In this document: positions 1 to 8,982 of the stretch, piece by piece
Layout: each line of letters starts with the position of its first letter
How positions within the stretch are numbered: position 1 is the first letter of the stretch
Origin: Microvirga rosea
GTDB lineage: Bacteria; Pseudomonadota; Alphaproteobacteria; Rhizobiales; Beijerinckiaceae
Reading direction: 5' to 3'
Assembly: GCF_020595095.1 (NCBI RefSeq)
Contig: NZ_JAJDOP010000002.1
Coordinates: 186,001 to 250,000, forward strand
DNA length: 64,000 nt
Translations under genes and position numbers: made by a program
Notes under the pieces: model-generated
Told to the model about the DNA's origin: nothing
Seen by the model: only the letters and a program-made list of their open reading frames with translations
Database searches by the model: none

Positions 1-436
1 TGGGCAACGCCATACATGACCTTCCATAACCCCCCAACAGCGCCTTGCTCCGATAAAACGACATCCCGACCGTCCACGGATTTCCCGTGAGAGCGCTGGA
101 GCTCGCTGCAAATCCCACCCGTTAAAGCGCCTCGCCCACTGAGAGGCGCAGGGACGCCGGGCTGCCTGTTCGGCCCTTGCCCCGAGGAAGGCGGCTCCGG
201 CCCGGCTCGCAGAGCACAAGTACCCGGAGGAGATAAGGGTCATGACAGGCCATCAGGCGTCAAAGGCGGTCAAGCGCATCGCCCCGCCACGCCGCTCTTC
301 ACGTGCCCTCGCCCGCGTTGCCCTAGGTGATGATCGGAACAATACCGTTGCCTTGCAGCAGTTCACGTTCAGGGCGACAGCCTCCCGGCCGTCCGAACAA
401 CCCGCGCTGCACGATGATTGCGCGCAGCGGGCCGGA
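1..436. other. no recognised gene
   Basis: I see no coding sequence that can be supported here. Reading frames overlapping 242-436 are the antisense of the MerR-family gene to the right. A GC-rich hairpin (GCGCCTC/GAGGCGC, about 127-149) is present but has no T-run, so I do not call it a terminator. Confidence 0.4.
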
Positions 437-853
437 TCAGTGCTCCGCGTGCTGGCACTGTCCGTGGTCGGCCAGCACCTCGATGATCCGGCATTCGGAT
501 ATCTTGCGATGATCGCAGGCAACCATGGCCTCCAACTCGTCCCGCAGGGCCGTGAGCCGGACGATCTTGTCCTTGATCTCCGTGAGATGGGCCTTGGTGA
601 TTTCATGGACTTCGCCGCACGAGCGGCTCGGCGCGGCCGTCAGATCCAAGAGCTGCCGGATGGCGTCGACCTCGAAACCCAATTCACGGGCATGGCGGAT
701 AAAGTTGAGCCGACGGACATCATCGGAGCCGTACCGCCGCTGCTGCCCCACCGTTCGCGCCGGCTCGGCCAGCAGGCCAATCTGCTCGTAGTACCGGATC
801 GTCGGCACTTTCACCTGGGTCTGCCGCGACAGCTCGCCGATCGTCAGGGACAT
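437..853 (-). CDS. MerR-family heavy-metal-responsive transcriptional regulator
   Basis: A 138-residue cytoplasmic regulator of the ZntR/CadR/PbrR branch of the MerR family. The N-terminal winged helix-turn-helix (MSLTIGELSRQTQVKVPTIR, then the YYEQIGLL motif) binds DNA. A long dimerisation helix follows (about residues 80-112). The C-terminal end carries the metal-site cysteines expected for Cd/Pb/Zn sensors: Cys79, Cys113, Cys121 and Cys133, with a His-containing tail. It is divergent from the P1B ATPase at 926 and shares a 72-bp promoter region holding a perfect operator palindrome. It most likely activates that pump and controls itself. The exact metal (Cd, Pb or Zn) is inferred and cannot be settled from sequence alone. 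Confidence 0.93.
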   Translation of the reverse strand: MSLTIGELSRQTQVKVPTIRYYEQIGLLAEPARTVGQQRRYGSDDVRRLNFIRHARELGFEVDAIRQLLDLTAAPSRSCGEVHEITKAHLTEIKDKIVRLTALRDELEAMVACDHRKISECRIIEVLADHGQCQHAEH

Positions 854-865
854 GGAAGAAACCTC

Positions 866-896
866 TTGAACCTCTAGCCGCTAGAGGATGTAGCCT
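866..896 (+). promoter_or_regulatory. MerR-type operator/promoter of the P1B ATPase gene
   Basis: The -35 element TTGAAC (866-871) and -10 element TAGCCT (891-896) are separated by 19 bp, the over-long spacer typical of MerR-regulated promoters. The spacer holds the perfect inverted repeat CCTCTAG-CCG-CTAGAGG (871-887). This is the expected site for the divergent MerR protein, which would untwist the promoter when metal is bound. Confidence 0.88.
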
Positions 897-925
897 CCGT
901 CCGAATCAATGTGAAGAGGTTTGTC

Positions 926-3211
926 ATGTCTGAGGCAACCAACCCGCCCAGCGGCCCTGAAGGCGGATCCGAAGCCCTGCTCGCGCGACGCACCCGCTAC
1001 CGGGTTTCGGGGATGGACTGCGCCTCCTGCGCGGCCAAGATCGACAACGCCCTGCGGCGTGCCCCCGGCGTGGGCCGCGTCAATGTCTCAGTCCCCGCCG
1101 GAACCGTGACGGTTGACCACGCCGACACGGTCATCCCGGCCGCACTCTCCAAGCGGATCACCACGCTCGGGTACAAGGTGATGGAGCAGGAGCCGACGAC
1201 CTCCCACGAGAATGGCCATCACGACCATGGGCATGGCCCCGGTTGCGGCCACGACCATGACCATGACCACGATCACCGGCACGACTCCGATGAGGAGCCT
1301 GCGGCCGGACTGCACGGGCACCTGCACGATCATGGTCCCAGCGACGTTTCTTGGTGGAAAAGCACGCGTGGCCTTCTGACCATCGCCTGCGGCGCCGCGC
1401 TCGTGGCGGCCTACCTCGTCGGGCGGGCGGTGCCGCAGACCGGGCACTGGACCTTCATCCTCGCCATGGCCGTGGGCCTTGCGCCGATTGCCCGGCGAGC
1501 GCTCGTGGCAGCCCGCTTCGGCACTCCGTTCTCGATCGAGATGCTGATGACCATCGCAGCCGTCGGCGCCGTGATCATTGGCGCGACCGAAGAGGCCGCT
1601 ATGGTGGTCTTCCTGTTTCTTGTCGGCGAGCTGCTGGAGGGCGTCGCCGCGGGACGTGCGCGCGCCAGCATCCAGGGCTTGACGAAGCTGGTGCCCAAGA
1701 CCGCGCTCCTCGAGCGCGACGGCAGGACCGAGGAGGTCCCGGCCGAGATCCTCGCCGTCGGGTCGATCATCCTCGTACGGCCCGGCGACCGGGTTCCGGC
1801 CGATGGCGAAATCGTCTCGGGCGAGAGCGCCGTCGACGAGGCTCCGGTCACCGGGGAGAGCGTGCCCAAACGCAAGGGTGCCGGGGACAGGGTGTTCGCC
1901 GGCACGATCAATGGCAGCGGCGCTTTGCGCGTACACGTCACCGCGGCCGCGCAGGACAACACCATCGCGCGCATCGTGCGGCTCGTGGAGGAGGCGCAGG
2001 AGAGCAAGGCTCCGACCGAGCGCTTCATCGACCGCTTCTCGCGCTACTACACGCCCGCCGTACTGGTCGTCGGCGCGTTGGTCGCCATCGTGCCACCACT
2101 CACCGTCGGCGCCTCGTGGAGCGAGTGGGTCTACAAGGGCCTGGCGATACTGCTGATCGGGTGCCCGTGCGCGCTCGTCATCTCGACCCCTGCCGCCATC
2201 GCCGCCGGCCTGTCGGCCGGGGCCCGTCGCGGCCTGCTGATGAAGGGCGGAGTCGTGCTGGAGAACCTCGGCAAGGTCACCATGGCGGCCTTCGACAAGA
2301 CCGGCACGCTGACCGAGGGCAAGCCCAAGGTCACCGATGTGATCCCGGTCGGCCGTTCGGAGCCGGAAGTCCTGTCACTTGCCGCCGCCCTGGAGATGGG
2401 GTCGAGCCATCCGCTCGCCACCGCCATCCTGGCCAAGGCCGCGGAGGCCGGACTCGCAGTGACTCCGGCGGCGAACGCCGGCGCCGTCGGCGGCAAGGGC
2501 GTGACCGGCAGCGTCGGCGGCGTGTCGCTCTTCCTCGGCTCGGCCAAGGCCGTTGATGAGAGAGTTCCCCTCACGAGCGAGCAGACGGCCCGCATCATCG
2601 CGCTGAACGACGAGGGCAAGACCGTTTCCGTGCTCCTCGCCGCGGATCAGGTGGCCGGGATGATCGCCATGCGAGACGAGCCACGGCCTGACGCCAAAGC
2701 GGGCCTCGATGCCCTCAGGAGCGCAGGTGTGAAGGCCCTGATGGTCACCGGCGACAACCGCCGTACGGCCCAGGCCATTGCCGGCAGTCTCGGCATCGAG
2801 CCGCGGGCAGAACTGCTGCCGCAAGACAAGCAGGCCATCGTGCGCGAACTCCAGGCCCAAGGCTTCGTGGTTGCCAAGATCGGCGATGGGATCAACGATG
2901 CCCCGGGCCTGGCCGCTGCCGATGTCGGTATCACCATGGGCGGCGGCACGGACGTAGCGCTGGAGACCGCCGACGCCGCGGTGCTCCACGGGCGCGTCCT
3001 CGACGTGGCTCGCATGGTGCGCCTATCGCGGGACAGCATGGCGAACATCCGCCAGAACATCACCATCGCGCTCGGCCTCAAGGCGGTGTTCCTGGTGACG
3101 ACTATCCTCGGTATCACGGGCCTGTGGCCGGCGATCCTGGCGGACACCGGGGCGACGGTGCTGGTCACCGCCAACGCCATGCGCCTGCTCGGAGCCGGAG
3201 GACGGGTGTGA
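926..3211 (+). CDS. heavy-metal-translocating P1B-type ATPase (Zn/Cd/Pb efflux)
   Basis: An inner-membrane pump that uses ATP to export soft divalent metals from the cytoplasm; 761 residues from the ATG at 926. I prefer this start over an in-frame GTG at 911 because GAGG (916-919) lies six bases before it. Domains in order: an HMA domain with GMDCASC near residue 30; a His-rich stretch of about 45 residues with repeated HD/HDH; membrane helices; the A-domain TGES motif; the transmembrane CPC metal motif; the phosphorylation motif DKTGT; and the GDGINDAP hinge. The CPC motif with a CadR-like regulator points to Zn/Cd/Pb rather than copper. The gene stands alone downstream of the MerR operator. 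Confidence 0.95.
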   Translation: MSEATNPPSGPEGGSEALLARRTRYRVSGMDCASCAAKIDNALRRAPGVGRVNVSVPAGTVTVDHADTVIPAALSKRITTLGYKVMEQEPTTSHENGHHDHGHGPGCGHDHDHDHDHRHDSDEEPAAGLHGHLHDHGPSDVSWWKSTRGLLTIACGAALVAAYLVGRAVPQTGHWTFILAMAVGLAPIARRALVAARFGTPFSIEMLMTIAAVGAVIIGATEEAAMVVFLFLVGELLEGVAAGRARASIQGLTKLVPKTALLERDGRTEEVPAEILAVGSIILVRPGDRVPADGEIVSGESAVDEAPVTGESVPKRKGAGDRVFAGTINGSGALRVHVTAAAQDNTIARIVRLVEEAQESKAPTERFIDRFSRYYTPAVLVVGALVAIVPPLTVGASWSEWVYKGLAILLIGCPCALVISTPAAIAAGLSAGARRGLLMKGGVVLENLGKVTMAAFDKTGTLTEGKPKVTDVIPVGRSEPEVLSLAAALEMGSSHPLATAILAKAAEAGLAVTPAANAGAVGGKGVTGSVGGVSLFLGSAKAVDERVPLTSEQTARIIALNDEGKTVSVLLAADQVAGMIAMRDEPRPDAKAGLDALRSAGVKALMVTGDNRRTAQAIAGSLGIEPRAELLPQDKQAIVRELQAQGFVVAKIGDGINDAPGLAAADVGITMGGGTDVALETADAAVLHGRVLDVARMVRLSRDSMANIRQNITIALGLKAVFLVTTILGITGLWPAILADTGATVLVTANAMRLLGAGGRV

Positions 3212-3526
3212 CGTTGTCGCCCTGGATGTACGAGCTGGGGGTGAACAGGGGCCGTCTCACCGACTTTGCCGCAGGTCGGCTTCGAACAGTATGGCGAAAG
3301 GAAAATCTCGCTTCTGCAAACTTTCACCCCGATAGCCATGACAGCATTGTCCGAGGCGCTTCACCTGCACGCGCAGGTGGACTGGCTGCGAGGCCGGGCA
3401 GCCTCGGCAATGATGCTTACTGAACGTGCCCTTCCGAGTTTCCGGAACGAGGGCGGGACTGCGGGCAGAGCCAAGGCGCAATGCAGTTCTGGACGTCCTG
3501 CTACTGGGTTCTGACGGGCGGAGCCG
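3212..3526. other. intergenic, no recognised gene
   Basis: Between the ATPase and the convergent GyrI-like gene I find no convincing coding sequence. A short hairpin (CACCTGC/GCAGGTG, about 3363-3380) has no T-tract. A plus-strand frame of 82 codons (3266-3514) lacks family resemblance and a ribosome binding site. Confidence 0.4.
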
Positions 3527-4141
3527 TCATTGGCGTAGCCCAAACTGGATCTCGATCTGATTGTCCCTCAGATCCGGCCCCTGCCAACGGTGGTAAATCT
3601 CGCGGCTCTCGCCCGAGAGCACGTGTCCGGCGGACGTGATTGATCGGAGCAAAGGACCATACCCATCAGAGAACAAATCTTGGAGTGGCCCATTGTATCG
3701 ACCCGACGCGCACAGAATCGGCGCGAGGGACTTGAGAGCATAATTGCCTTGATAGGGAATGCCGGCAGACACCGGCAGGCAGAATTCGACCCTGAACTCT
3801 GTGTGCTGGTCCGTTGGCAGATCATGGGACACGAAGATCCACGGGCCGTCGATCAGAAACCCATGCTGCTCAGCCTCCCTCAGCAGGGCGGGACAAAGCT
3901 GCGCGCTCGCGTGTGCGATCATAGGGATCGTGATTGTCCGCTCGGCACTCAGCACGGTCATTCGACAAGTTGTCTTGATATCCAAAGCGGATTCCTCTCC
4001 CTCAACCTCGACCCGGTGTATAGTCCAGTCAGTCGGCCCGCTCCATAGGTGGGGTTTTTCAGGACTCGCGATGAGCGTCCCGCGCGCAAACTCGATTTCT
4101 GTGATTATCCTGGTCTGCTCGGTTCGATACGGCAAGCTCAT
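3527..4141 (-). CDS. GyrI-like (effector-binding domain) protein
   Basis: A 204-residue protein resembling stand-alone GyrI/SbmC-like small-molecule-binding domains, which in AraC and MerR relatives hold the ligand. The C-terminal stretch EIYHRWQGPD followed by DNQIEIQFGL is the characteristic end of the family and carries the conserved Glu and the last beta strand. No DNA-binding domain is visible. It has no operon partner. The ligand and role are unknown. A second, broken GyrI-like gene lies at 11285. Confidence 0.7.
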   Translation of the reverse strand: MSLPYRTEQTRIITEIEFARGTLIASPEKPHLWSGPTDWTIHRVEVEGEESALDIKTTCRMTVLSAERTITIPMIAHASAQLCPALLREAEQHGFLIDGPWIFVSHDLPTDQHTEFRVEFCLPVSAGIPYQGNYALKSLAPILCASGRYNGPLQDLFSDGYGPLLRSITSAGHVLSGESREIYHRWQGPDLRDNQIEIQFGLRQ

Positions 4142-4570
4142 GGACGAGCGGGTGTTGAAGGCTTACCTGTCGCTGCTCCGCAGTGGTCGCGTGCGCATGA
4201 ACCTGCTTGCTAATCGGATCCGTTGCGCGAAAAGCCGTTCGCCTCGATTGCGATACTGCTTGGTTCCCAGCGGGAAATAGGCTTGATCCACTTCCCTTCG
4301 GCCCATTCGTCTCCGGTTGGCAAAGGGCCGTGACTCATGTATCTCGATGCCAGTCCGAAATCATTCCAGGGAGGCGCGCTATGACTGAATTATACGACAT
4401 ATTCGCGCTCGCTGGATTAAGGTATTTCTTCAACCGGTAGGTCCTGCGAGCATCGCTGGAAGCGCATTGCCACGTCGTATTGGTCCGACGAACGTCGTTG
4501 GCTGCGCAGATCTAATTATCCACGTGTCAAGATTGGCGCAACGTCAAGCGCCATCACAGGAACTGCTATC
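4142..4570. other. intergenic, no recognised gene
   Basis: No supported gene in about 430 bp. A 19-codon frame at 4381-4440 follows a GGGAGG sequence but matches nothing I know, and I do not annotate it. Confidence 0.35.
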
Positions 4571-5044
4571 GTGAAACATGAAGAACAGCCTTACGCTGTC
4601 AAAGCAGCTTTGATTGCTGTTGAAAAACTGCACCGCGATGAACACGATTGTGTTCGTTCATTGCGCGTGCCTGCCAACCAGTCTTCGTTCGTTGCGAGCA
4701 ATGACGATTCACTCGAAGAGGCCGAGGACAACCCCGCCTGCGTACCACTCATCATTCGCGCGGCAGGCAAACCAGTCGGGTTCGCCATGTATGCTCTTGA
4801 TGAGGACGATGGAAACTATTGGATCTATCGCCTTATGGTTGACGCCCGTTTCCAGGGTAACGGATACGGACGAGCTGCACTCATGCAGATCATTAGGATG
4901 CTGGCGGAGCACGCGGGCTGCTCATGCGTCGTTTTGGGGGTGAAGCCCAAGAACGAGCGAGCGCGTCGTCTCTATGAGGCTGTTGGCTTTCGAGCCACAG
5001 GCGACATCATAGAGGGCGAGATCGTGATGAGGTACGAGGTCTAA
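4571..5044 (+). CDS. GNAT N-acetyltransferase (spermidine/BltD-like)
   Basis: A 157-residue Gcn5-related acetyltransferase that transfers acetyl from acetyl-CoA to an amine. The acetyl-CoA loop is seen in VDARFQGNGYGRAAL (about residues 95-109), followed by the usual C-terminal PKNERARRLYEAVGF element. The N-terminal NQSSFVASNDDSLEEA segment resembles polyamine acetyltransferases such as Bacillus BltD/PaiA, so a polyamine substrate is a reasonable inference. The start is GTG at 4571 with AGGAA eight bases upstream. It is flanked by gene-free DNA on both sides. Confidence 0.85.
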   Translation: MKHEEQPYAVKAALIAVEKLHRDEHDCVRSLRVPANQSSFVASNDDSLEEAEDNPACVPLIIRAAGKPVGFAMYALDEDDGNYWIYRLMVDARFQGNGYGRAALMQIIRMLAEHAGCSCVVLGVKPKNERARRLYEAVGFRATGDIIEGEIVMRYEV

Positions 5045-5662
5045 CCTCCGACGGCCGAGGGCTGCGACAGCCTCCCTCGGCCGTTCGCTCGGACTGGCAG
5101 GCGCCGGAGGGAGCCGAGGTCCTTCCGCTGAGCCGCTGGCGGGCAGCAATTCCAATGCTGCATATCCGCCCAGATTGAGAGCCCTCTCCTTAGGGGCCAC
5201 CCGAACGGAAAAACATATTCGCGGGTCGTTTCGGTCGATGGCCGCGCCGAACCCGGTATTTCTTGACTGATGTTGCCGGGTTGTCGCTTCGCCCGCCTGA
5301 GTGACGAAGAGCCTGATCCCAGCACGATGGCGCCACGCTCACCCTGGCTGATAAGATTGAACGACCTCATGACGGACCGAACGAGCGTACCGCGCTGGCT
5401 GGTATCGCCCAGACCTCTCGGGGACGCTGAGGAGATCCGAAGGATCTGCCTGAACGGTTGCGACACGGCCTGCAGCAACTTGAGCCCCGCTTCGAGTGGA
5501 TCAAACCCATTGACCCTCCAGAATCCGAACTTCGCCGGCCTTGCTGCCCCGTTTGGTCAAGTGGACGTCCCGTTCTGTCAAGCTGAGCGCTGGCCTTTGT
5601 GGAAATCTGTTGGCATCGACGGAACCATTTCCGTAGCGATTCCGGCCGCCTGGAGAGAAGCA
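5045..5662. other. intergenic, no recognised gene
   Basis: About 620 bp without a supported gene. Reading frames exist on both strands but have no family resemblance. The plus-strand frame open from 5270 runs into the lipoprotein gene, whose own start at 5663 is better supported. It may be degraded coding DNA. Confidence 0.35.
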
Positions 5663-6046
5663 ATGCAATTCACATCGATCCTGTCGCTTGGCGCGATCAG
5701 TCTGGCCCTGGCCGCGTGCCAAACCCAGCAGCAGGCAAATCAGAATAAAGAGAACCTGCTCGCGGCAGCCGGCTTCACGCTTCAGCCCGCCAATTCACCG
5801 GCGCGGATTGCCGCTATGAAAAAGCTCCCGCCCAACAGGTTCGTTCGCCAGACATCGGGTGGAACAGTCGTCTATGTCTATGCCGATCCCGCCGGGTGCC
5901 AGTGCGTCTATTTCGGCGACCAGACGGCGTGGTCGAGCTACCGTGCCGCCGTCTTTGCCAAGCAATTGGCCGATGAGCAGCAGATGACCGCGATGATGAA
6001 CCAGAACGCCTTCGACTTCGGGCCGTGGGGCCCCGGCTTCTGGTAG
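5663..6046 (+). CDS. small lipoprotein of unknown function
   Basis: A 127-residue secreted protein with a lipoprotein signal peptide: hydrophobic segment SILSLGAISLALAAC with the lipobox LAAC and lipidated Cys19. The mature part is Gln/Asn-rich, then contains a small domain with CQC (ADPAGCQCVYFGDQ) and ends in Phe/Gly/Pro/Trp. The ATG at 5663 is preceded by GGAGAG. It should be anchored in the outer or inner membrane leaflet facing the periplasm. Similar small lipoproteins are common in Hyphomicrobiales, but I know no function. Confidence 0.75.
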   Translation: MQFTSILSLGAISLALAACQTQQQANQNKENLLAAAGFTLQPANSPARIAAMKKLPPNRFVRQTSGGTVVYVYADPAGCQCVYFGDQTAWSSYRAAVFAKQLADEQQMTAMMNQNAFDFGPWGPGFW

Positions 6047-6083
6047 GTCGTCCCTCGCAATCAAATGCGCTGAGCTGATACAG

Positions 6084-6265
6084 GCCTTATGGCGATCAGG
6101 AGCCCGGATGTGCGCCGGACGTTCGTCAATCTTGCGAAGGCTGCAGCTGAAGATGCCGAGGTCTGTCTTGAGACAGAATGAACCTTTTTGCTGCAAACCC
6201 TTCGCCCGCATTCTGCGAAATGGTGAGGTTTTCTCCCTACCTCTGATGAATGTCGGCTTTTGACC
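6084..6265 (+). repeat. decayed dispersed repeat, copy 1 (regulator 3' end)
   Basis: This copy begins at GGCCTTATGGCGATCAGG and matches segments at about 14047-14200 and 16681-16850. In the plus strand all three can be read, with frameshifts, as the 3' end of a small helix-turn-helix-type regulator (MAIRSPDVRR, then VNLAKAAAEDAE and a stop). No upstream half of that gene is present. The rest of 6047-6398 holds no gene I can support. Confidence 0.6.
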
Positions 6266-6398
6266 TCACGGAGACCTTAGGCGGATGGAAAGTGGATGGG
6301 CAACAAGCCTGTCTTGTTCGCAGGAAGCTTACGTGGTCTGCCTGCACATCATTCCTTGTGAAGGGACGACCCTAGCCAGCCTGGTTTGCCGCACGTTC

Positions 6399-7298
6399 TC
6401 AAGCCGCGACACCGCTAGTTCGGTTTTCGGTGTCGGAGATCAGCTCAACCACTCCATGGGCGATTGCGTCCGGCTGATCTTCCTGAAGATAATGTGCACC
6501 AGCTCCGACATGGGCCACGCGGCAGTGCCTCAGAGTTGACGCGAAAGTTTCCGCAAAGGCAGGTGAGACGAGCGCCCCAGGATCGCCAACAAACAGCGTT
6601 TTTGGATAATCAGAGTTGCGCAAGGCGCCATGAGCAGCTTCGAGCGTTGACCAAACGTCAGCCGGCTCTCCCGCGATCGGCAACTCGTTCGGCAGACGCC
6701 AAGTTGGCCTGCGTGTTTCAGGAGTGGGGAAAGGTGCACGGTAGACAGCCATTTCCTCGTCGGTAAGCTGACGCTTGACCGAACCAGGAAGTATGCGCTC
6801 AACAAACGCATTGCCCTCCAGTATCATGGTCTCACCCAATCCGGGCGTCCTGAATTTCTGGAAAATCTCACGGGCTGCGGCAAGCTGGTGAAAGTCCTCC
6901 CAGCTCGGCATTGGTCGGATGAACTCCATGAACGCGAGCCCACGGACGAACTCTGGTCGTCTTGCTGCAAGCTCAAACGCGAGCGCCGTGCCCCAATCCT
7001 GCGCGATGAGGTAAGCGGACGTAATCCCGCAAGCGTTAATGAAAGCGTCGAGGTAACGAACGTGATCCGCGAACCGGTATGCGATATCCGGTTTGCCCGA
7101 TTGTCCGAAGCCAACAAGGTCCGGAGCAATACAATGCGCCACGTTCGCCACGTGAGGAATGATATTGCGCCAGATATAGGATGAGGTCGGGTTGCCGTGC
7201 AGGAACAGTGCGACGGGTGCGCCGACAAGACCAGCTTCGCGATAGGCCATCGTCGTGTCGAGGACTGCTCGACGCGGTAGGGTGACATCAGGGATCAT
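6399..7298 (-). CDS. dhaA: haloalkane dehalogenase (alpha/beta hydrolase, HLD-II-like)
   Basis: A 299-residue enzyme that hydrolyses halogenated alkanes to alcohol plus halide. All functional positions of the DhaA-type subgroup are visible: HGNPTSSYIWRN with halide-stabilising Asn36; QDWG with nucleophile Asp101 and second halide-binding residue Trp102; FMEFIRP with acid Glu125; and GAHYLQEDQP with base His269. I place the start at the ATG (MIPDVTLPRR) that overlaps the end of the upstream TetR gene by 11 bp, which implies one operon. No signal peptide is seen, so it should be cytoplasmic. Epoxide hydrolases share the fold, but the WG plus Asn/Trp halide pair argues for a dehalogenase. Confidence 0.92.
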   Translation of the reverse strand: MIPDVTLPRRAVLDTTMAYREAGLVGAPVALFLHGNPTSSYIWRNIIPHVANVAHCIAPDLVGFGQSGKPDIAYRFADHVRYLDAFINACGITSAYLIAQDWGTALAFELAARRPEFVRGLAFMEFIRPMPSWEDFHQLAAAREIFQKFRTPGLGETMILEGNAFVERILPGSVKRQLTDEEMAVYRAPFPTPETRRPTWRLPNELPIAGEPADVWSTLEAAHGALRNSDYPKTLFVGDPGALVSPAFAETFASTLRHCRVAHVGAGAHYLQEDQPDAIAHGVVELISDTENRTSGVAA

Positions 7299-7890
7299 GG
7301 GTTCCGTCCTTATTGAAGACAGTGGCAAAGGCGATGCGCTTAAAGCGCTCGAGAGGAGCGGCATTACGCTCGACCTTCATGCGAAGGATGGCCCCCTCCC
7401 AGGAAGAGATCAGGAAGTCTGCGAGCTCCTCAGCCGGAAACGTCGAGGCGATGGAGCCGTCACGCTGGCCTTCCGCAATACAGGCCGCGAAGGGGCGCAG
7501 CCACTCGCGATAGATCACAACCAGCTTCTCACGCAGCACTTCGCTGACCTGCGCCGTCTCAAGGCTGAAGTCGCCGATGAGGCACCCGCGCGTGAAGCCA
7601 TCGTGAGCGAGTCGATCGGTAATGAGATCCAAGTAGCGACGCAGGCGCTCCCGGGGTGAAATATCGGGATCATCGAGAGCTTGGCTCACCAACGCCCGGG
7701 TGTGTTCGAAGTATCGGTCGAGCACTTCACCCGCGAAGGCTTCCTTGGAGCGGAAGTGGTTTGTGAAGGATCCCTGGGGGGCCGACGCCTCGCTGACGAT
7801 GTCGCGCACACCCGAACCGTGAAAGCCTTTTCGGAACATCACGTTTAGCCCGGCCGAAAGGATAGTTTCTCTGAGCGATTCTTTTGCCAT
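7288..7890 (-). CDS. TetR/AcrR-family transcriptional repressor
   Basis: A 200-residue regulator with an N-terminal TetR helix-turn-helix (residues about 8-55, with GVRDIVSEASAPQGSFTNHF as recognition region) and an all-helical ligand domain. Its C-terminal half (LREKLVVIYREWLRPFAACI, then WEGAILRMKVER) resembles the AcuR/YcdC-type C-terminal fold. It is the first gene of a two-gene operon with the haloalkane dehalogenase. A near-perfect palindrome lies just upstream (7899-7916), so it probably represses itself and the dehalogenase until a substrate-like ligand binds. Confidence 0.92.
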   Translation of the reverse strand: MAKESLRETILSAGLNVMFRKGFHGSGVRDIVSEASAPQGSFTNHFRSKEAFAGEVLDRYFEHTRALVSQALDDPDISPRERLRRYLDLITDRLAHDGFTRGCLIGDFSLETAQVSEVLREKLVVIYREWLRPFAACIAEGQRDGSIASTFPAEELADFLISSWEGAILRMKVERNAAPLERFKRIAFATVFNKDGTHDP

Positions 7891-7898
7891 GGTGTTTT

Positions 7899-7916
7899 AA
7901 TACGCACGTACGTATT
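7899..7916. promoter_or_regulatory. palindromic operator upstream of tetR-dhaA
   Basis: AATACG-CACGTA-CGTATT is an 18-bp inverted repeat with one mismatched pair. It lies 8 bp upstream of the TetR start codon, the usual position for autoregulation by TetR-family repressors. Confidence 0.75.
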
Positions 7917-8256
7917 GAAATACAACCCCTAAAGATGTGCTTGGCCGAGGGGTTCGGCGCATTGAAAACATCGAAGCCTGCCTGGAATCCTGGCGTGGGG
8001 CCGCGGCTCGCCCAACCCTGTTGGCCTATGTCCCTAACCGAAGGCTTTCTCCGCCGGTCGCGGCCCGAGCCAATCGCCGCCTGCTCTTTTGGCTCTGTTG
8101 CCATAAGATCAAGTGATGCCGATGGTCGTTGGAGGAATGATCAACGCCCCTATGAAAGTGCTATAGTACTTCGTCGCCGCTGAGAGCCGGTTCCAGACGA
8201 GGGGCTCTACCGACTGTCAGGGTCTCGCTGCCGTCCCGAGCTGAGGGAGGGGTAAG
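7917..8256. other. intergenic, no recognised gene
   Basis: About 340 bp between the divergent TetR operon and the DUF2270 gene. Apart from a likely promoter for each I see nothing that can be supported. Confidence 0.35.
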
Positions 8257-8982
8257 ATGCTCCCGAAGAACGATCCGAGTTCCGTCCAGGTTCTCCATCC
8301 CACTATTACGGTGCCGGTGTTTCCGGCCACCTCGACAGAATTCATCACTGTTCTGGTGCATTATCATCGCGCTGAGATCGCCCGCATGGCCGGCTGGCGC
8401 GACCGGATCGACCGCACAACCAACTGGGCCATCACCGTGGTGGCCGCCATGCTCTCCGTTTCGCTCTCCACGCCGACCGCTCATCATGGCGTTCTGCTCT
8501 TCGCCATGGTGCTGGTGTTGCTGCTGTTGGTCATCGAGGCGCGCCGCTACCGCTTCTTTGACGTCTACCGCAACCGCGTGCGCCGGCTGGAGCGCAACTA
8601 CTACGCTCAGATCTTTGCTCCCGAAGAGGGAACAACGGACGAGTGGATCCACAGGCTGGGTGATGACCTTAGGCGGCCCCTCTTCCTGACCAGTCAAAGC
8701 CAGGCGATCTCGCGTCGTCTCCGGCGCAACTATTGCTGGATGTTTCTGATCCTGCTGTTTGCGTGGCTCGTGAAGACCACCTTCATCAGAATGCAGGAGA
8801 GCGCCGCCGAGACTCATCTGGTCGCCTCCGTGGGGGAGTGGGTGCGGAATGCCGCAATCGGCCCGGCTCCTGGCTGGCTTGTGATCGCCGCTGTTACGAT
8901 CTTCTATGGCTGGATTCTCCACGCCACCTTGCGCAAACCGATGGGCGAAGGTGAACTGGCCTTCGGAGACGTGCATGTCTGA
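8257..8982 (+). CDS. DUF2270 family integral membrane protein
   Basis: A 241-residue inner-membrane protein. The first half matches the DUF2270 pattern: EFITVLVHYHRAEIARMAGW, then RDRIDRTTNWAITVVAAML. Four hydrophobic segments are visible at about residues 55-73, 78-92, 155-172 and 204-222, with a charged cytoplasmic loop (IEARRYRFFDVYRNRVRRLE) between the second and third. The ATG follows GAGGGG. The family's biochemical role is unknown to me. It is not in an operon here. Confidence 0.88.
   Translation: MLPKNDPSSVQVLHPTITVPVFPATSTEFITVLVHYHRAEIARMAGWRDRIDRTTNWAITVVAAMLSVSLSTPTAHHGVLLFAMVLVLLLLVIEARRYRFFDVYRNRVRRLERNYYAQIFAPEEGTTDEWIHRLGDDLRRPLFLTSQSQAISRRLRRNYCWMFLILLFAWLVKTTFIRMQESAAETHLVASVGEWVRNAAIGPAPGWLVIAAVTIFYGWILHATLRKPMGEGELAFGDVHV

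Noticed and set aside
127-149. GCGCCTC/GAGGCGC hairpin as a terminator
   Set aside because: No T-run on either strand and no gene ending next to it.
242-877. Long plus-strand reading frame over the MerR gene
   Set aside because: It is the antisense of a clearly recognisable MerR-family gene.
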